Shown here: positions 7,947 to 17,804 of the stretch, in pieces
Numbering within the stretch: the first letter of the stretch is position 1
Layout of the letters: each line of letters begins with the position of its first letter
NCBI GenBank assembly: GCA_001464715.1
Contig: LNDT01000031.1
Span: 1-64,000 of the forward strand
Length of the DNA: 64,000 nt
Source: Bdellovibrionales bacterium Ga0074137
GTDB lineage: Bacteria > Bdellovibrionota > Bdellovibrionia > Bdellovibrionales > JAMPXM01
Direction of reading: 5' to 3'
Program-made: the position numbers and the translations under genes
Notes under the pieces: generated by a model
Database searches by the model: none
What the model was told of the DNA's origin: nothing
The model's input: the letters and a program-made list of their open reading frames with translations, nothing else

Positions 7947-10514
7947 TTATCTGCGGACACAACGGACACGGTTCGAAGCGTTCTTGGCATCGAGGGTCTG
8001 GGTGCCATCCGAGAACCGCACGATGTACGCGCGGGGACTATCGGCCTCCGTCGCGGCCCAGTAATTACCACTCGTATCGAAGTTTCGGATCACAGCTCTG
8101 CTTGAGTAAATCACGTTCACTTCTCCTAAAGCCGGAAGATACCAGTCAGTATTGCCATTGAGGTTTAAATTCTCACAGTTTTGAGCAGCCGCGTGTGGTG
8201 ATCCAGCGTCGACCAAGGCTGCGATACCCGCTGAATTAGACTTACCTGTCGTTGTGCCTGTGTAACCAGTTGGCGTCCAACTGCTTGTACCGTTATTCCA
8301 TTGAAGACTTGCGCGGCTTCCGGTGCAATTTGATCCGTCCCAAGTCTGTCCGAAGTCACAACGAGTCGTGAACATCTTAACTCCACCATCAGGAGTCAGA
8401 CCCGCATACAAAGTTCCATCAGCGCAGACGGTGCCGATACTTGGCGAGCCTGTGCAATCGCCGCCTGCATTCGTTACGCTCCACACTGTCGCGCCAGAGC
8501 CAACGATGATCGTTGACTGAAACATCGCGCCGCCAACAGTGTCGGTCGTAAGCCGCGTCTGTAAGTATTGACCCGAAGAGATCGAGCTCGGACTTGATGT
8601 CCAACCCTGAACAACGCTGGAGCAACCAGAGTCACTGCAAATTTGAAATTGCGGTGAACCTTGTCCGGAAATTGAAACTGGGACTGAACAATTGATGCCG
8701 TTAACGAGCTGAATATCTGAAGTGTAAAGAGAGGAAACAGCCGCGTTGGCTTGATTGGAAAAAGAAACCACGTTCGGAGTTGCATCGGTACAAGCGGCCG
8801 CTTGCACCAAATTCCACGAAGTCCCGTTACAAAATTCGAGAACGTTCGTTGTGTTGTTGTAGCGAATCGCACCCTTGTTAGTCGCCGAGCACGCATTTGC
8901 AGTGACGCCAACCTGAACGGCTCCGCTGACCGAAAGTGCTTCAGCCGGGGCCGTATTACCAACCCCGACGTTGCCAGAGGCATAATTAATTCCGCCGGTC
9001 GCGGCACTCCACGGATTCGCCGAAGCTGGAAGCCTTGCCGCATCGATGGTACCTGTTGTGATCGTAGCCGCATCAAGTCCTGCGATGTTGGAGCATGTGA
9101 ATGTGTTTGTGAGCGAAGACCACGTGAGTGTTTGAGCCGCCGTGCACGATGCACTTGCGAACTGCGTTGTACCAGCAGCGGTTTTAAGATCACCTGCGCC
9201 AAAGTTCGAAGCGATCCAGTTCGTGCCGGTCGATGTGTATTTTAAAACTTGGCCATCGTTCGGAGCCGTCGCCGAAATCGCAACACCGCGAATCGCGTCG
9301 ACCGAAGGATTTGGATAAGTACCATCAAGATCTCCGCCGGCAGTGCCTGAAGGTGCGCCACTTCCGCCAATCTGCTCCCACACGGTGCCCGTGTCGCGAT
9401 AAATAAGTTTTGTATCGGTCGCAATCCACACTCGTCCCGCCGTCCCAGCAGTGCCTTTGGACGCATCGGACCCACTTTGTAGGCTTGGCGTCCCGCCCAA
9501 ATTAACAACAGCAAACGGCGCATCAGCCGCGACAAGGGCGCGGAATGTTGGAACTCCCGTCGAACCGTTCGGTGCCGCAAACACTTTTCCCGTGGTTTGC
9601 GTGGCCCACGTGACTGCAATTGTTCCCGATGTTGTGACCGGTGCCCCCGCGACCGAAAGTTCGGCCGGCGCCGTGAAGCCGACGCTTGATACTGTTCCGC
9701 CCCCCGTTCCGATGGAGATCGGATTTACTCCGTCATAGTACTTCAGTCGGCTGTCGCCGCTGTCGAACCAAACTGATCCTTGCGCGGGTGACGTGGGCGC
9801 GCCCGTGAGGACGGGAATCTTGGCGCCGCCGCTTGAACTCTGAACATAGTTTGAACTTGTGCCGTCAACGACCGCGCTTAACGAATTAAAACGCGACACA
9901 GACGTAAAAAGACTTTCAAGGTTTGATTGCGAAAGCGCACTTCCTGCCGCCGTATTCACTTTCAGAAGCTGATCGCCTCGAACGCCTTGCACCGTTTCGG
10001 CGCGCTCGGCGACAATCGCATTCGGAACGGAATCGATGGTGAGATTGGGCGATAGCACACGCTCTGCACCACCCATTGATGTGGGAGCAATCGAAATACG
10101 CACGAACCGCCGATCGCCCGCTGTCGCCGGCGCCGTGCACGCATTGCCATTGGATAAAAGTTTACCTGGAACCGTCGAGATGTTTTGAAAAACCAAAGCC
10201 ATAGTGTTCCCGGAATCCGTCGCTGTACGGCGAGTGCTTCCGAGAGCGGATCCAACTTGAACCGTGAAGTAACCTTGAGTGGTCGCGGTGTTGATACTTT
10301 GCTGCTCTTCGTAAAGAACGCAGACCTGATTTTGATCGAGAATTTGAACTTTGAAAAGAATCGAAGAGTCCACCAGCGGCGTTACACCTGCAGCATCTCT
10401 AAAAAGTTGTCCGTCAAGAGTGAACGATTGAGGTACATCGACAGCGTACGCCGTAGGAGAGAACAAGCTCATTCCCACGATAAGAATTGATAACAAACGT
10501 ACCGCGAATCCCAT
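7947..10514 (-). CDS. MAT-like surface fibre protein with DUF1566 tip
   Basis: This is an 855-residue secreted protein. The start chosen (MGFAVRLLSILIVGMSLF...AYA) gives a clean signal peptide. A mature N-terminus VPQSFTLDGQLF and a small beta domain are followed by a long Gly/Thr/Ser-rich shaft with phage-tail-like repeats (TGTIDAARLP, GGINYASGNVGVG). The last 125 residues form a DUF1566/Lcl-type domain (DWYLPALGEVNVIY, YWAATEADSPRAYIV, RVRCVRR). This N-domain, shaft and swappable-tip layout is that of Mosaic Adhesive Trimer fibres of Bdellovibrio. Assignment to that family is by architecture, not alignment. The shaft is nearly identical to that of the fibre at 17805-20246. It is the last gene of the fibre cluster. 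Confidence 0.8.
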   Translation of the reverse strand: MGFAVRLLSILIVGMSLFSPTAYAVDVPQSFTLDGQLFRDAAGVTPLVDSSILFKVQILDQNQVCVLYEEQQSINTATTQGYFTVQVGSALGSTRRTATDSGNTMALVFQNISTVPGKLLSNGNACTAPATAGDRRFVRISIAPTSMGGAERVLSPNLTIDSVPNAIVAERAETVQGVRGDQLLKVNTAAGSALSQSNLESLFTSVSRFNSLSAVVDGTSSNYVQSSSGGAKIPVLTGAPTSPAQGSVWFDSGDSRLKYYDGVNPISIGTGGGTVSSVGFTAPAELSVAGAPVTTSGTIAVTWATQTTGKVFAAPNGSTGVPTFRALVAADAPFAVVNLGGTPSLQSGSDASKGTAGTAGRVWIATDTKLIYRDTGTVWEQIGGSGAPSGTAGGDLDGTYPNPSVDAIRGVAISATAPNDGQVLKYTSTGTNWIASNFGAGDLKTAAGTTQFASASCTAAQTLTWSSLTNTFTCSNIAGLDAATITTGTIDAARLPASANPWSAATGGINYASGNVGVGNTAPAEALSVSGAVQVGVTANACSATNKGAIRYNNTTNVLEFCNGTSWNLVQAAACTDATPNVVSFSNQANAAVSSLYTSDIQLVNGINCSVPVSISGQGSPQFQICSDSGCSSVVQGWTSSPSSISSGQYLQTRLTTDTVGGAMFQSTIIVGSGATVWSVTNAGGDCTGSPSIGTVCADGTLYAGLTPDGGVKMFTTRCDFGQTWDGSNCTGSRASLQWNNGTSSWTPTGYTGTTTGKSNSAGIAALVDAGSPHAAAQNCENLNLNGNTDWYLPALGEVNVIYSSRAVIRNFDTSGNYWAATEADSPRAYIVRFSDGTQTLDAKNASNRVRCVRR
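8985..9705 (-). repeat. fibre-shaft direct repeat, copy A
   Basis: About 0.7 kb of the fibre gene is highly similar at DNA and protein level to 18645-19362 in the other fibre gene, in the same orientation. Shared protein stretches include VTWATQTTGKVFAAPNGSTG and LTWSSLTNTFTCSNIAGLDA. Confidence 0.85.
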
Positions 10515-10630
10515 GTTAACTTTTCGGTAAGTCTTTGCCACGACATGAGTTTTATAAGCCGCCGTCTCAATGTGACACACTTCTCTTAAGCCGCCGCGCC
10601 CTTCGACGGGCCCATTACTTCATAGAAACT

Positions 10631-11584
10631 TTAGTTCACTAACGAGAGAAGCTCGTCCAAGGGATCTTGGGCTTGAAACCGCGTTCCATTCACGTAAATC
10701 ACCGCTTCTCGGTTGATCCCAAGCTTCTCTGCGTCGGCCACATCCGCCTCTATTTTGCTTTTGTACTTTATCGACGAAAGACACGATGTGAATTCGGTCA
10801 TATTTAATTTTAATGATTGGGCCACCGACTCAAGCTGACTTTGGGTCAGCGGGTTCTGAAGAAAGAGCGCTTGATGCATCTCCGGAAATTTCGACTGATC
10901 CATCGCACACCCAGCGGCCAGGGCCGACAAATAAGCGATCGAGTTTTCAGGTTCCTGCATTGAAAACCTAAAATGGATGCTCACTTTGCCACCAAACCTA
11001 GTCTTGAGCGCCTCAATCTTGCTTTGAGCTTCTTTGCAGTAAGGGCAGTGGTAGTTCGCAAAAACAACAACCTTGGACTTTGCGTCTTTTGAATCTAAGT
11101 CAGGTAGGAAACCAGGACCGACGACGACCGGAGCCTCCAGATAATTCCTTGGTATATGCCACTCGATATTTTGAATCTGACTTTTTTTAAGGATTGCACG
11201 TTTATAAATTTTGAAATTACTCAACACATCGCTCTGAGCCTTGGGACTCAATTTAGAATAATTCAATCGCCGTTCTTTTACGAACTGAGCAAATTCCTCT
11301 TCGGAGTACTCGACACCGCTCGAACCCGGCGAAGGCTGCTTGCCAAAGAGGTACGTCTCAACAGCATTTTTTTTAATGAGGTATTCGCTCTTTTTTAGAA
11401 GCACTAAATCGTCTTTGATTTCATCGGCCACATCTTCGGCTCGAATTTTTTTTCCATCGGCGATGGCATAAAGTGTATCGGGGCTCTCTCCGACGATTGC
11501 TTTTTTTGCGCCAAATCCACCTACAAAGTAGCCCGCTACAAACGTTGAAACTAAACCCGCTAAAATCAAAATTTTAATTTTCAT
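10631..11584 (-). CDS. membrane-anchored DsbA-like thioredoxin-fold protein
   Basis: This is a 317-residue protein with an N-terminal hydrophobic anchor or signal (residues 5-23), a SurA-N-like helical segment (about 38-135, IADGKKIRAEDVADEI) and a C-terminal DsbA/DSBA-like thioredoxin domain. The active site is CPYC at 180-183 after VVVFANYH. The usual TP before the FVNG-type strand is replaced by AV in NREAVIYVNG, so the conserved cis-proline appears to be missing, which is unusual. Its position 38 bases after the giant repeat protein and before the second fibre, both with regularly spaced cysteines, suggests it forms or isomerises disulfides in those fibres during export. That role is inferred. 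Confidence 0.8.
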   Translation of the reverse strand: MKIKILILAGLVSTFVAGYFVGGFGAKKAIVGESPDTLYAIADGKKIRAEDVADEIKDDLVLLKKSEYLIKKNAVETYLFGKQPSPGSSGVEYSEEEFAQFVKERRLNYSKLSPKAQSDVLSNFKIYKRAILKKSQIQNIEWHIPRNYLEAPVVVGPGFLPDLDSKDAKSKVVVFANYHCPYCKEAQSKIEALKTRFGGKVSIHFRFSMQEPENSIAYLSALAAGCAMDQSKFPEMHQALFLQNPLTQSQLESVAQSLKLNMTEFTSCLSSIKYKSKIEADVADAEKLGINREAVIYVNGTRFQAQDPLDELLSLVN

Positions 11585-11622
11585 CGATCCGTTTTGTCTC
11601 CAACAACCTTAGGCGCAAACTT

Positions 11623-14600
11623 TTACGGAGCGACGGTTCCACCGAACAGCGAACCCGTCCCCGCGACCACACTGTTCACGGTCAAGACTCCGCCGGATTT
11701 CGTCAATGTATTTCCACCAAGGGCCAACGACTGGGTCGTCAGTGCAGCGCCCGACATATTCGGTGAACCCGACGTAACAGTCATCGCGTTATTAATCCGG
11801 ACCGAACCGCTCATCGTCACGGGATTTGCGCCCGTTGCAATTTCAAGATTCGGTATGCGTATTGTGCTGACGCCAGTGATCACTCGACCTGCAGCGTTTC
11901 CAATCATGCGCACCACGGCTGTTCCGTTCGGCGTGGTCGCTCCTGCAACGGCTGTTGTCACGTTTCCGCCGACGTTGAACGTACCGGAATTGATAGATGT
12001 AGAGCCACCGTTTCCGTAAATAACCAGGTTTCCATTTACGGTCATGGTTCCACTATTCAAGTTGATCGATGAACCTGAACCTTGGATAAATTCAAGATTG
12101 TTGTAGTTGATTGTTCCCGGAACCATCGACGTAGCGAAGTTGGACTCTGTAGAGAATGTGAGCGTTGATCCCGTCGTTGTTACGTTCGCAGGATTCGCAG
12201 AAACGACAGTCAGATTTCGACCAATACGGACAGTCCCGGCGAGTGTGAGAGGGTTCGTGCCTGTGTTGAGAACCAGATTTTGGATTCGCGTGGGCACTGC
12301 GACCCCGTTGATCGTCTGTCCCAATGGATTGCCGATCATCTCTAAACTATAGTTTCCAAACCATGTCGCACCGGTGCCAGTGTTCTCACTGATAGAAACG
12401 TTTCCACCGATTCTTAATGTAGCGTTGTTTATTGAACTCGAATAGTTGGGAACTGGGACAGTGAAATCACCAGCGACATTGATCGTACTATTTCTAAAGT
12501 CGATCGTCGAACAGCCACCCGAGACGATATAGTGGTTGTAGGTAAAACTGCCGGTTTCGGCGGTGTATCCCGGATTACAATTTCCCTCCAAGTGAAAGGT
12601 ACCACTGTTGGCAGTGAAGGCTGTACTATTTGAAATCGCATAGTGAGAACCCTCTTGAAGAGAGTCCGCAATCTTAAGTGTATTGGTCGTCGATTGAAAG
12701 CTTCCGCCCGCAAGGAATAGATATCTTTGTACGGTAATGGCGGAATTGCTTCCCACAAACGTTCCGGAACTTTGTGTCCAGCCCACGTTTCCGACACTGA
12801 TAGCAACACCAGCGTTTTGAGTGATCGTTCCCGTATAGTCAGGCATCATCACAATTCCGCGAACATTGGGATTGGCCGTAATCGTCGCATTGCAATTCAC
12901 CCCGCAGTTGGCATTGCGAAAGTAAGCCACCTGAGTATTGTTCGGAGCAACACCGCCAGACCAGTTGGCCGCAGTACTCCAATTCGAATTTGCACCGGCA
13001 CCGGTCCAATTGAATGGGTACACTCCGCAGTTAATGGTGGCGCCAGCATTCGTCAAAGTCGCCGAGGGATATGTTCCGCCGCCGCAAACAAGATTCGTGT
13101 AATTCGCCAAACTTAGGTCAGCGGTGGTAAGTGTGTTTCCGTTTAAATTAAGCGTACCCATGGTCAACGCAAAATCTTGTCCCGAAATATTGGCGAATGA
13201 AGCGGCGGACGTTAAGGTCAAGAATCCTCTTCTATTGACCGTGATCGTCCCAGAGAAAGTCGACGCCAGTGCGGCGACATTCAGAGTCCCGCTTGTTCCA
13301 TCAAAAATCAGGTTCGCGTTTCCAGAGTAACCTTCTTGATTGATGACCACATTGCTTCTAGCCACGATCGTACCGTTAGAAACTCCGCCCGAGGCCGACA
13401 CGCTGTCACCCATGGTCAAAGTTCCATTGGCTGTGACAGTACTGCTATTGAGCTTAAAGACTCCGTTCGTTCCGGCGAGAGTTAGATTGAAAAATTGGGT
13501 CGAACCCGCAGAAATAGTCGAGCCGCCGTTGGCGCCGGTGAAGACAAAAGTTCCATTGTTTGCAGTGAACGTCGGCGTGTTGTTCACCAGGAAATTAAAT
13601 TCAGACGTCGTGGTGCCGGACGTGGCACGGTAGGAACCGCCATTTAGTGTCATGTTACCATTCAAAGTAATGGCTGCATTGCTGCCAAGAAAAGTTCCTG
13701 CGTTCTGAAACCATCCCCGGTCGCCGATCACAATCGTGACTCCCGCACTTTGCGTGATGGTGCCCGTGTAGCCTGTGTTCATGCGAAGACCTTTGACGTC
13801 CACATTCACATTGAGCGTCACATCTGAATTCACTCCGGAAGCTGACGAAAATTCCGCAAGGTCATTCACACCTGGAACAATACCACCGGACCAGTTGGCC
13901 GCATTGTCCCAGTTCGAATTTCCACCGGCGCCCGACCAAAGAAATGGCGAAGCTCCGCAGGTCACTGTTCCGGCATTCACCAAACTTCCGTAAGTCAGCG
14001 TTCCGCCATTACACAAAACAGTTCCCGCAGCACCGACAGTTAATACGTCGGGAATTGTCAGATTACTTCCCGCCATATTCAAAGTTCCCGAGGTGACATT
14101 TATATCTTGGCCGGCCGTCGGGAATGACACATTCGTCGCCAATGTAACACTGGATCCGCCTGATTTATTCACCGTGACTGTGCCTGTGGGAAGAACAATG
14201 ACCGAAGGAAGCACGCTCAAAATCGTCGACGTGGCACCTTCCATCGATAGTAACGTCGAGCCATTGGAACCGGTGATTCTCGCGTTGACGTCACCCAAGG
14301 CTTGCAAAAAGCCGCCGTTGATGTGCCGATTTGTTGTTGAATTGAACGACAGCAACAGATTTCCGGCGGTACGAAGTGTACCGGTCAAATTCCTGACCAC
14401 GTTACTACCTGTGAAATTAACGTCATTGAAAGTTGGAGTTCCGACAATTGAAATCGCACCTGCTGTGTAAAACTCAATTAAAGATGTCGTCGCGTTCAGT
14501 GTTCCCGCGTTCCAAATTAAATTTCCTTGCGGGCGAATAGTGCCCACGAAACGAACTGTCCCACCGGTGGAATCAACTTCAAGACTGGGAAAATACGCAG

Positions 14601-17600
14601 TCGATTCACCCATGACGGTTTGATCCGTGCCGCCGACAACTTTGATGACTGTATTTCCCTTGCGACCACCGCCAATCGCCAAAACATCACCGTGCGCAAA
14701 AATGTTTGCACCGTTCAAATTTCCGGGGTTCGCAGCATAAATGTCGTTGATGGTCAGCGTCCCTAGAACTGTGGCATCCCCGGTAAGATTGAGCGTATTC
14801 TCTGAACCCGTAGAGTTGACATTGTAATAGCTCACAGGACCTGGAGTCCAAGATTGACTCCCCTGTGTTCTTTGAAACATCAATGTTGAAGTTCCTGCGT
14901 CGACCACGCCGGACCCGTAAATAAAATTCCCTCGAACTTGCACTGTGCCGCTCAGGAAAACAGTTCCACCTGTCGACAAAATTTCGACGTTCGGAATTAG
15001 CGAGCCGGAGACACCTGAAATAGTTTGGTCGGTGTTTCCAACGATCTTTACGATGGTGCTTCCGACATTTCCACGCCGCGAGGCTGAGACATTGCCTCTT
15101 GCAAGAAAATTTGCACCATCAATGCTTGCCGGCGTCGACGCGTGATCGTCAGAGAAAATAAGTTCACCGGCAACGGTCATGTCGCCAACCAACGTCACCG
15201 CTGTGGCTGTGGATGCAATGGTGACGTTGTTGTAGATCGGTGAGCCGGCCGTAATCGTCTGCGGGCGCGAGTTACCAGCGGCAAAGGTCAAAGTCGAAGT
15301 GCTGAAGTCCGTGTTACCGGAAACATAAGTAAAATGCCGGCTCATGGTCATAGAACCTAAAAACTCAACCGTGCCGCCAGTTTTTGCGATCTCGAGTGTT
15401 GGGAGCATGGGCGAGACGCCGCTCGAGACCGAAACGGTTTGATCAGCAGTGCCGCCAATACGAAGAATACCATCACCCGACTTTTTTCCCCAACCGACTA
15501 AACTAATGTCACCCTTCGCTAAAATAACGCCGAGGTTGAGGGCGCCGCCGGCGACGTTGGTTTCGTCAAAGGTTAGAAGCCCATTGACGTTAAATGTTCC
15601 GGTGACATTGATCGCGTTATTGGGCCCCGTGAACCGAACGTTATAAAATTCTTGATTGCCGATAGTTAAATTTGCGGGACCATTAAAGCCCGGCGCAAAC
15701 GTCAATGTCCCCGACGAGTGATTGAAAGTCGGTGCGCCACTCACGGTGAAAGTAACGGGGTTTATACTGAAGGTCGTATTTCCCGTCGTCGCGGTGTAGG
15801 TTCCGCCAGAAAGTACGTAGGGTCCCGACACAGTTTTCGTTGAGTTGACTCCAGCATAAGTTCCGCCGGCTTGTGTGAAACCCGTCGTACCCACGGTCAC
15901 CGTCGTCGCCGCAGTCAAAGTTCCGGGATAATCAGAATTGAGTCTGAATCCTTTGACGGAAACAACCGCTTGCATCGTCGCATCGCAGTTTGCGCCCGAG
16001 CACTTCGAGTTGAAAACGGCAACGTCACTCGCGCCCGGAATGGTGTTGTTCGTCCAGTTGCCCGCAGTGGCCCATTGATTATTCGCGGCCAAGCCCGTCC
16101 ACGTGATTCCTATCGAGGGTCCACAAGAGACTTCGCCATTCACTACAAAACTTGTGTACGTCGCCACACCGCCGTTACACAAAAGGCGTCCGTTCACGCC
16201 GATCGTTAAAACATCTGCGACGTTAAGACCAAAGCCCGCCATGTTGACCGTACCCGTTGTGACCGTGAAGTCTTGACCTGCGCCAGAAAGCGCCGCCACT
16301 GTCGCCAATGTCAAAGTCCCAGCGGACTTATCAACATTTACGTTTCCGGCCAAATTCGCGCCGGCACCGGTTTTAGTAAACGTCTGCGCGCCCGTGCCGT
16401 TAAAAGTTAAAGCCGCGGTTCCCGCTCCTGAATAAGCGCCGGCAACGTAATTTCCCGCTAAGTAAATATCGCCGCCATTGACCAGAATGTTTCCGGTTCC
16501 GCCTTGAGTGTTGCTGATATTCAAATTTCCGCTGGCGTTGAATCTTGGTGTAGCGCCCGAAAGCGTCCAAGTGATCGCTGTGGCTGCCGCCGGCTGTCCA
16601 CCACCGAAACTCAAATTCGTTACGTTCAATGCGCTCAAAAGAGAAACCGTAAAGCTTGTTCCCCCACCGGCGTACCGATCAAAAACCATAGCTCCAGAAT
16701 TTTCAGAGTACGTTCCGCCGTTGATCGCGAAGTTTCCAAGAACAGTGAAGACACCAGGAGGCGCCGTGAAACTGCCTGCCGTGTTCGTGAACCCATCAAC
16801 AATGAGATTGGTTGTTCCGCCCAGCGGCGCCACTGATCCACTGACTTTGTCGATCGTCAAAGAAGGAAGTCTTCCTGTTGACGTCGACGCGTAAGTCTGA
16901 GCACCCGTACCATTTAAAATGAGATTGGTTGGAGTGGTGTTCGCTTCGATTTTCACAGAAGGGTCGACGACGACATTACCTTTGACTTGAATACTTCCGC
17001 CCGATGCGAAAATGGCACCCGTCGCGCCCGCAGCCGTCAATCCGATTTGAAAATTATTAAGAACATCAAAACCGCCAGCGGCGATATTAACTTTGTAAGT
17101 TCCATTGGCCGCCGCATAGCCACCCGAGTACTGGAGATTCCAAAGCTGAAGCCCGGCCGGCACACTCACGTTGACGGTGCTGTTGGCCACGACGATGCCA
17201 TTGTTATCAAATTTCAAAGTTCCACTGTTGTGAAGAAATGTTCCGCCGACCGTTGCAAATCCCGAGGTCACCAACATCTGCCCTGAGGTGCTTGTGAATG
17301 AACCTCCGGTCAGACTGAACGTCGAATTAATCGTAATGCCCGAATCACTTCCAACAAAAGTGCCGCCAGCCTGCGCCCAGCCGGAAGAACCTACCAGAAC
17401 AGACTGACCCGCCGCTTGTGTGATTGTTCCCGGATAAGTGGCGTCCACATTTATTCCGCCAATGTTGATACTTGTATTGATCGTTGGCGAGCAGTTCGAT
17501 GCGCACGCGGAGGTTACAAAACGAGCGATATCGCTGGGACCGGGGGGTGCATTGTCAGACCAGTTTTGTCCCGTCGTCCAATTGGCGTCCGCGCCGTAGC

Positions 17601-17760
17601 CCGTCCACGTGTAGGCCTGCAGCCGATTAATTCCGAGAAGATGAAAAAACGCGTGCTGAGCAAAGCCGTTCATCGAGAACTGAAGAACAAGCGCAAAAAA
17701 TATTAAAGCCGAAACCAGCTTGTGTGGCCCTTTAAATTTTTCGACAATCCCATTTTTCAT
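11623..17760 (-). CDS. giant secreted beta-repeat protein (2045 residues)
   Basis: An N-terminal signal sequence (VSALIFFALVLQFSMNGFAQ) is followed by an almost entirely beta-rich protein. Four related modules begin near residues 52, 553, 1275 and 1583 with WTGxGxxxxW...NW, then a D/A-F strand and YxGTITQxAG...GGSF. Most carry a CxxNC-type pair, and module junctions carry CNGG...TC pairs. Long filamentous-haemagglutinin-like or autotransporter-like strand repeats (GTVNMAGFGLNV, GSLTYGS types) fill the rest. There is no membrane barrel, LPxTG or PEP-CTERM, and the C-terminus simply ends in SLFGGTVAP. It is likely a surface or secreted fibre or adhesin. Export route and ligand are unknown. It sits between the two MAT-like fibre genes. 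Confidence 0.75.
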   Translation of the reverse strand: MKNGIVEKFKGPHKLVSALIFFALVLQFSMNGFAQHAFFHLLGINRLQAYTWTGYGADANWTTGQNWSDNAPPGPSDIARFVTSACASNCSPTINTSINIGGINVDATYPGTITQAAGQSVLVGSSGWAQAGGTFVGSDSGITINSTFSLTGGSFTSTSGQMLVTSGFATVGGTFLHNSGTLKFDNNGIVVANSTVNVSVPAGLQLWNLQYSGGYAAANGTYKVNIAAGGFDVLNNFQIGLTAAGATGAIFASGGSIQVKGNVVVDPSVKIEANTTPTNLILNGTGAQTYASTSTGRLPSLTIDKVSGSVAPLGGTTNLIVDGFTNTAGSFTAPPGVFTVLGNFAINGGTYSENSGAMVFDRYAGGGTSFTVSLLSALNVTNLSFGGGQPAAATAITWTLSGATPRFNASGNLNISNTQGGTGNILVNGGDIYLAGNYVAGAYSGAGTAALTFNGTGAQTFTKTGAGANLAGNVNVDKSAGTLTLATVAALSGAGQDFTVTTGTVNMAGFGLNVADVLTIGVNGRLLCNGGVATYTSFVVNGEVSCGPSIGITWTGLAANNQWATAGNWTNNTIPGASDVAVFNSKCSGANCDATMQAVVSVKGFRLNSDYPGTLTAATTVTVGTTGFTQAGGTYAGVNSTKTVSGPYVLSGGTYTATTGNTTFSINPVTFTVSGAPTFNHSSGTLTFAPGFNGPANLTIGNQEFYNVRFTGPNNAINVTGTFNVNGLLTFDETNVAGGALNLGVILAKGDISLVGWGKKSGDGILRIGGTADQTVSVSSGVSPMLPTLEIAKTGGTVEFLGSMTMSRHFTYVSGNTDFSTSTLTFAAGNSRPQTITAGSPIYNNVTIASTATAVTLVGDMTVAGELIFSDDHASTPASIDGANFLARGNVSASRRGNVGSTIVKIVGNTDQTISGVSGSLIPNVEILSTGGTVFLSGTVQVRGNFIYGSGVVDAGTSTLMFQRTQGSQSWTPGPVSYYNVNSTGSENTLNLTGDATVLGTLTINDIYAANPGNLNGANIFAHGDVLAIGGGRKGNTVIKVVGGTDQTVMGESTAYFPSLEVDSTGGTVRFVGTIRPQGNLIWNAGTLNATTSLIEFYTAGAISIVGTPTFNDVNFTGSNVVRNLTGTLRTAGNLLLSFNSTTNRHINGGFLQALGDVNARITGSNGSTLLSMEGATSTILSVLPSVIVLPTGTVTVNKSGGSSVTLATNVSFPTAGQDINVTSGTLNMAGSNLTIPDVLTVGAAGTVLCNGGTLTYGSLVNAGTVTCGASPFLWSGAGGNSNWDNAANWSGGIVPGVNDLAEFSSASGVNSDVTLNVNVDVKGLRMNTGYTGTITQSAGVTIVIGDRGWFQNAGTFLGSNAAITLNGNMTLNGGSYRATSGTTTSEFNFLVNNTPTFTANNGTFVFTGANGGSTISAGSTQFFNLTLAGTNGVFKLNSSTVTANGTLTMGDSVSASGGVSNGTIVARSNVVINQEGYSGNANLIFDGTSGTLNVAALASTFSGTITVNRRGFLTLTSAASFANISGQDFALTMGTLNLNGNTLTTADLSLANYTNLVCGGGTYPSATLTNAGATINCGVYPFNWTGAGANSNWSTAANWSGGVAPNNTQVAYFRNANCGVNCNATITANPNVRGIVMMPDYTGTITQNAGVAISVGNVGWTQSSGTFVGSNSAITVQRYLFLAGGSFQSTTNTLKIADSLQEGSHYAISNSTAFTANSGTFHLEGNCNPGYTAETGSFTYNHYIVSGGCSTIDFRNSTINVAGDFTVPVPNYSSSINNATLRIGGNVSISENTGTGATWFGNYSLEMIGNPLGQTINGVAVPTRIQNLVLNTGTNPLTLAGTVRIGRNLTVVSANPANVTTTGSTLTFSTESNFATSMVPGTINYNNLEFIQGSGSSINLNSGTMTVNGNLVIYGNGGSTSINSGTFNVGGNVTTAVAGATTPNGTAVVRMIGNAAGRVITGVSTIRIPNLEIATGANPVTMSGSVRINNAMTVTSGSPNMSGAALTTQSLALGGNTLTKSGGVLTVNSVVAGTGSLFGGTVAP

Positions 17761-17804
17761 ACTGATAACCCGTCATTTAGCCCGTCACTGTTGCTCTGTT
17801 TCAA

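Noticed and set aside
10521-10547. Sigma-28 promoter directly upstream of the second fibre gene
   Set aside because: A -10-like ACCGAAAA is present but there is no -35 at the right spacing; the gene probably belongs to the upstream transcript.
14093-14470. Long plus-strand open frames within the giant repeat gene (also 16508-16894, 11594-12019)
   Set aside because: They are antisense to a clear repeated coding frame, with composition typical of mirror frames of Gly/Thr/Asn-rich protein.
11623-17760. Repeats in the giant gene as a CRISPR or tandem DNA array
   Set aside because: The repetition is at protein level and imperfect, with irregular spacing and an intact reading frame.
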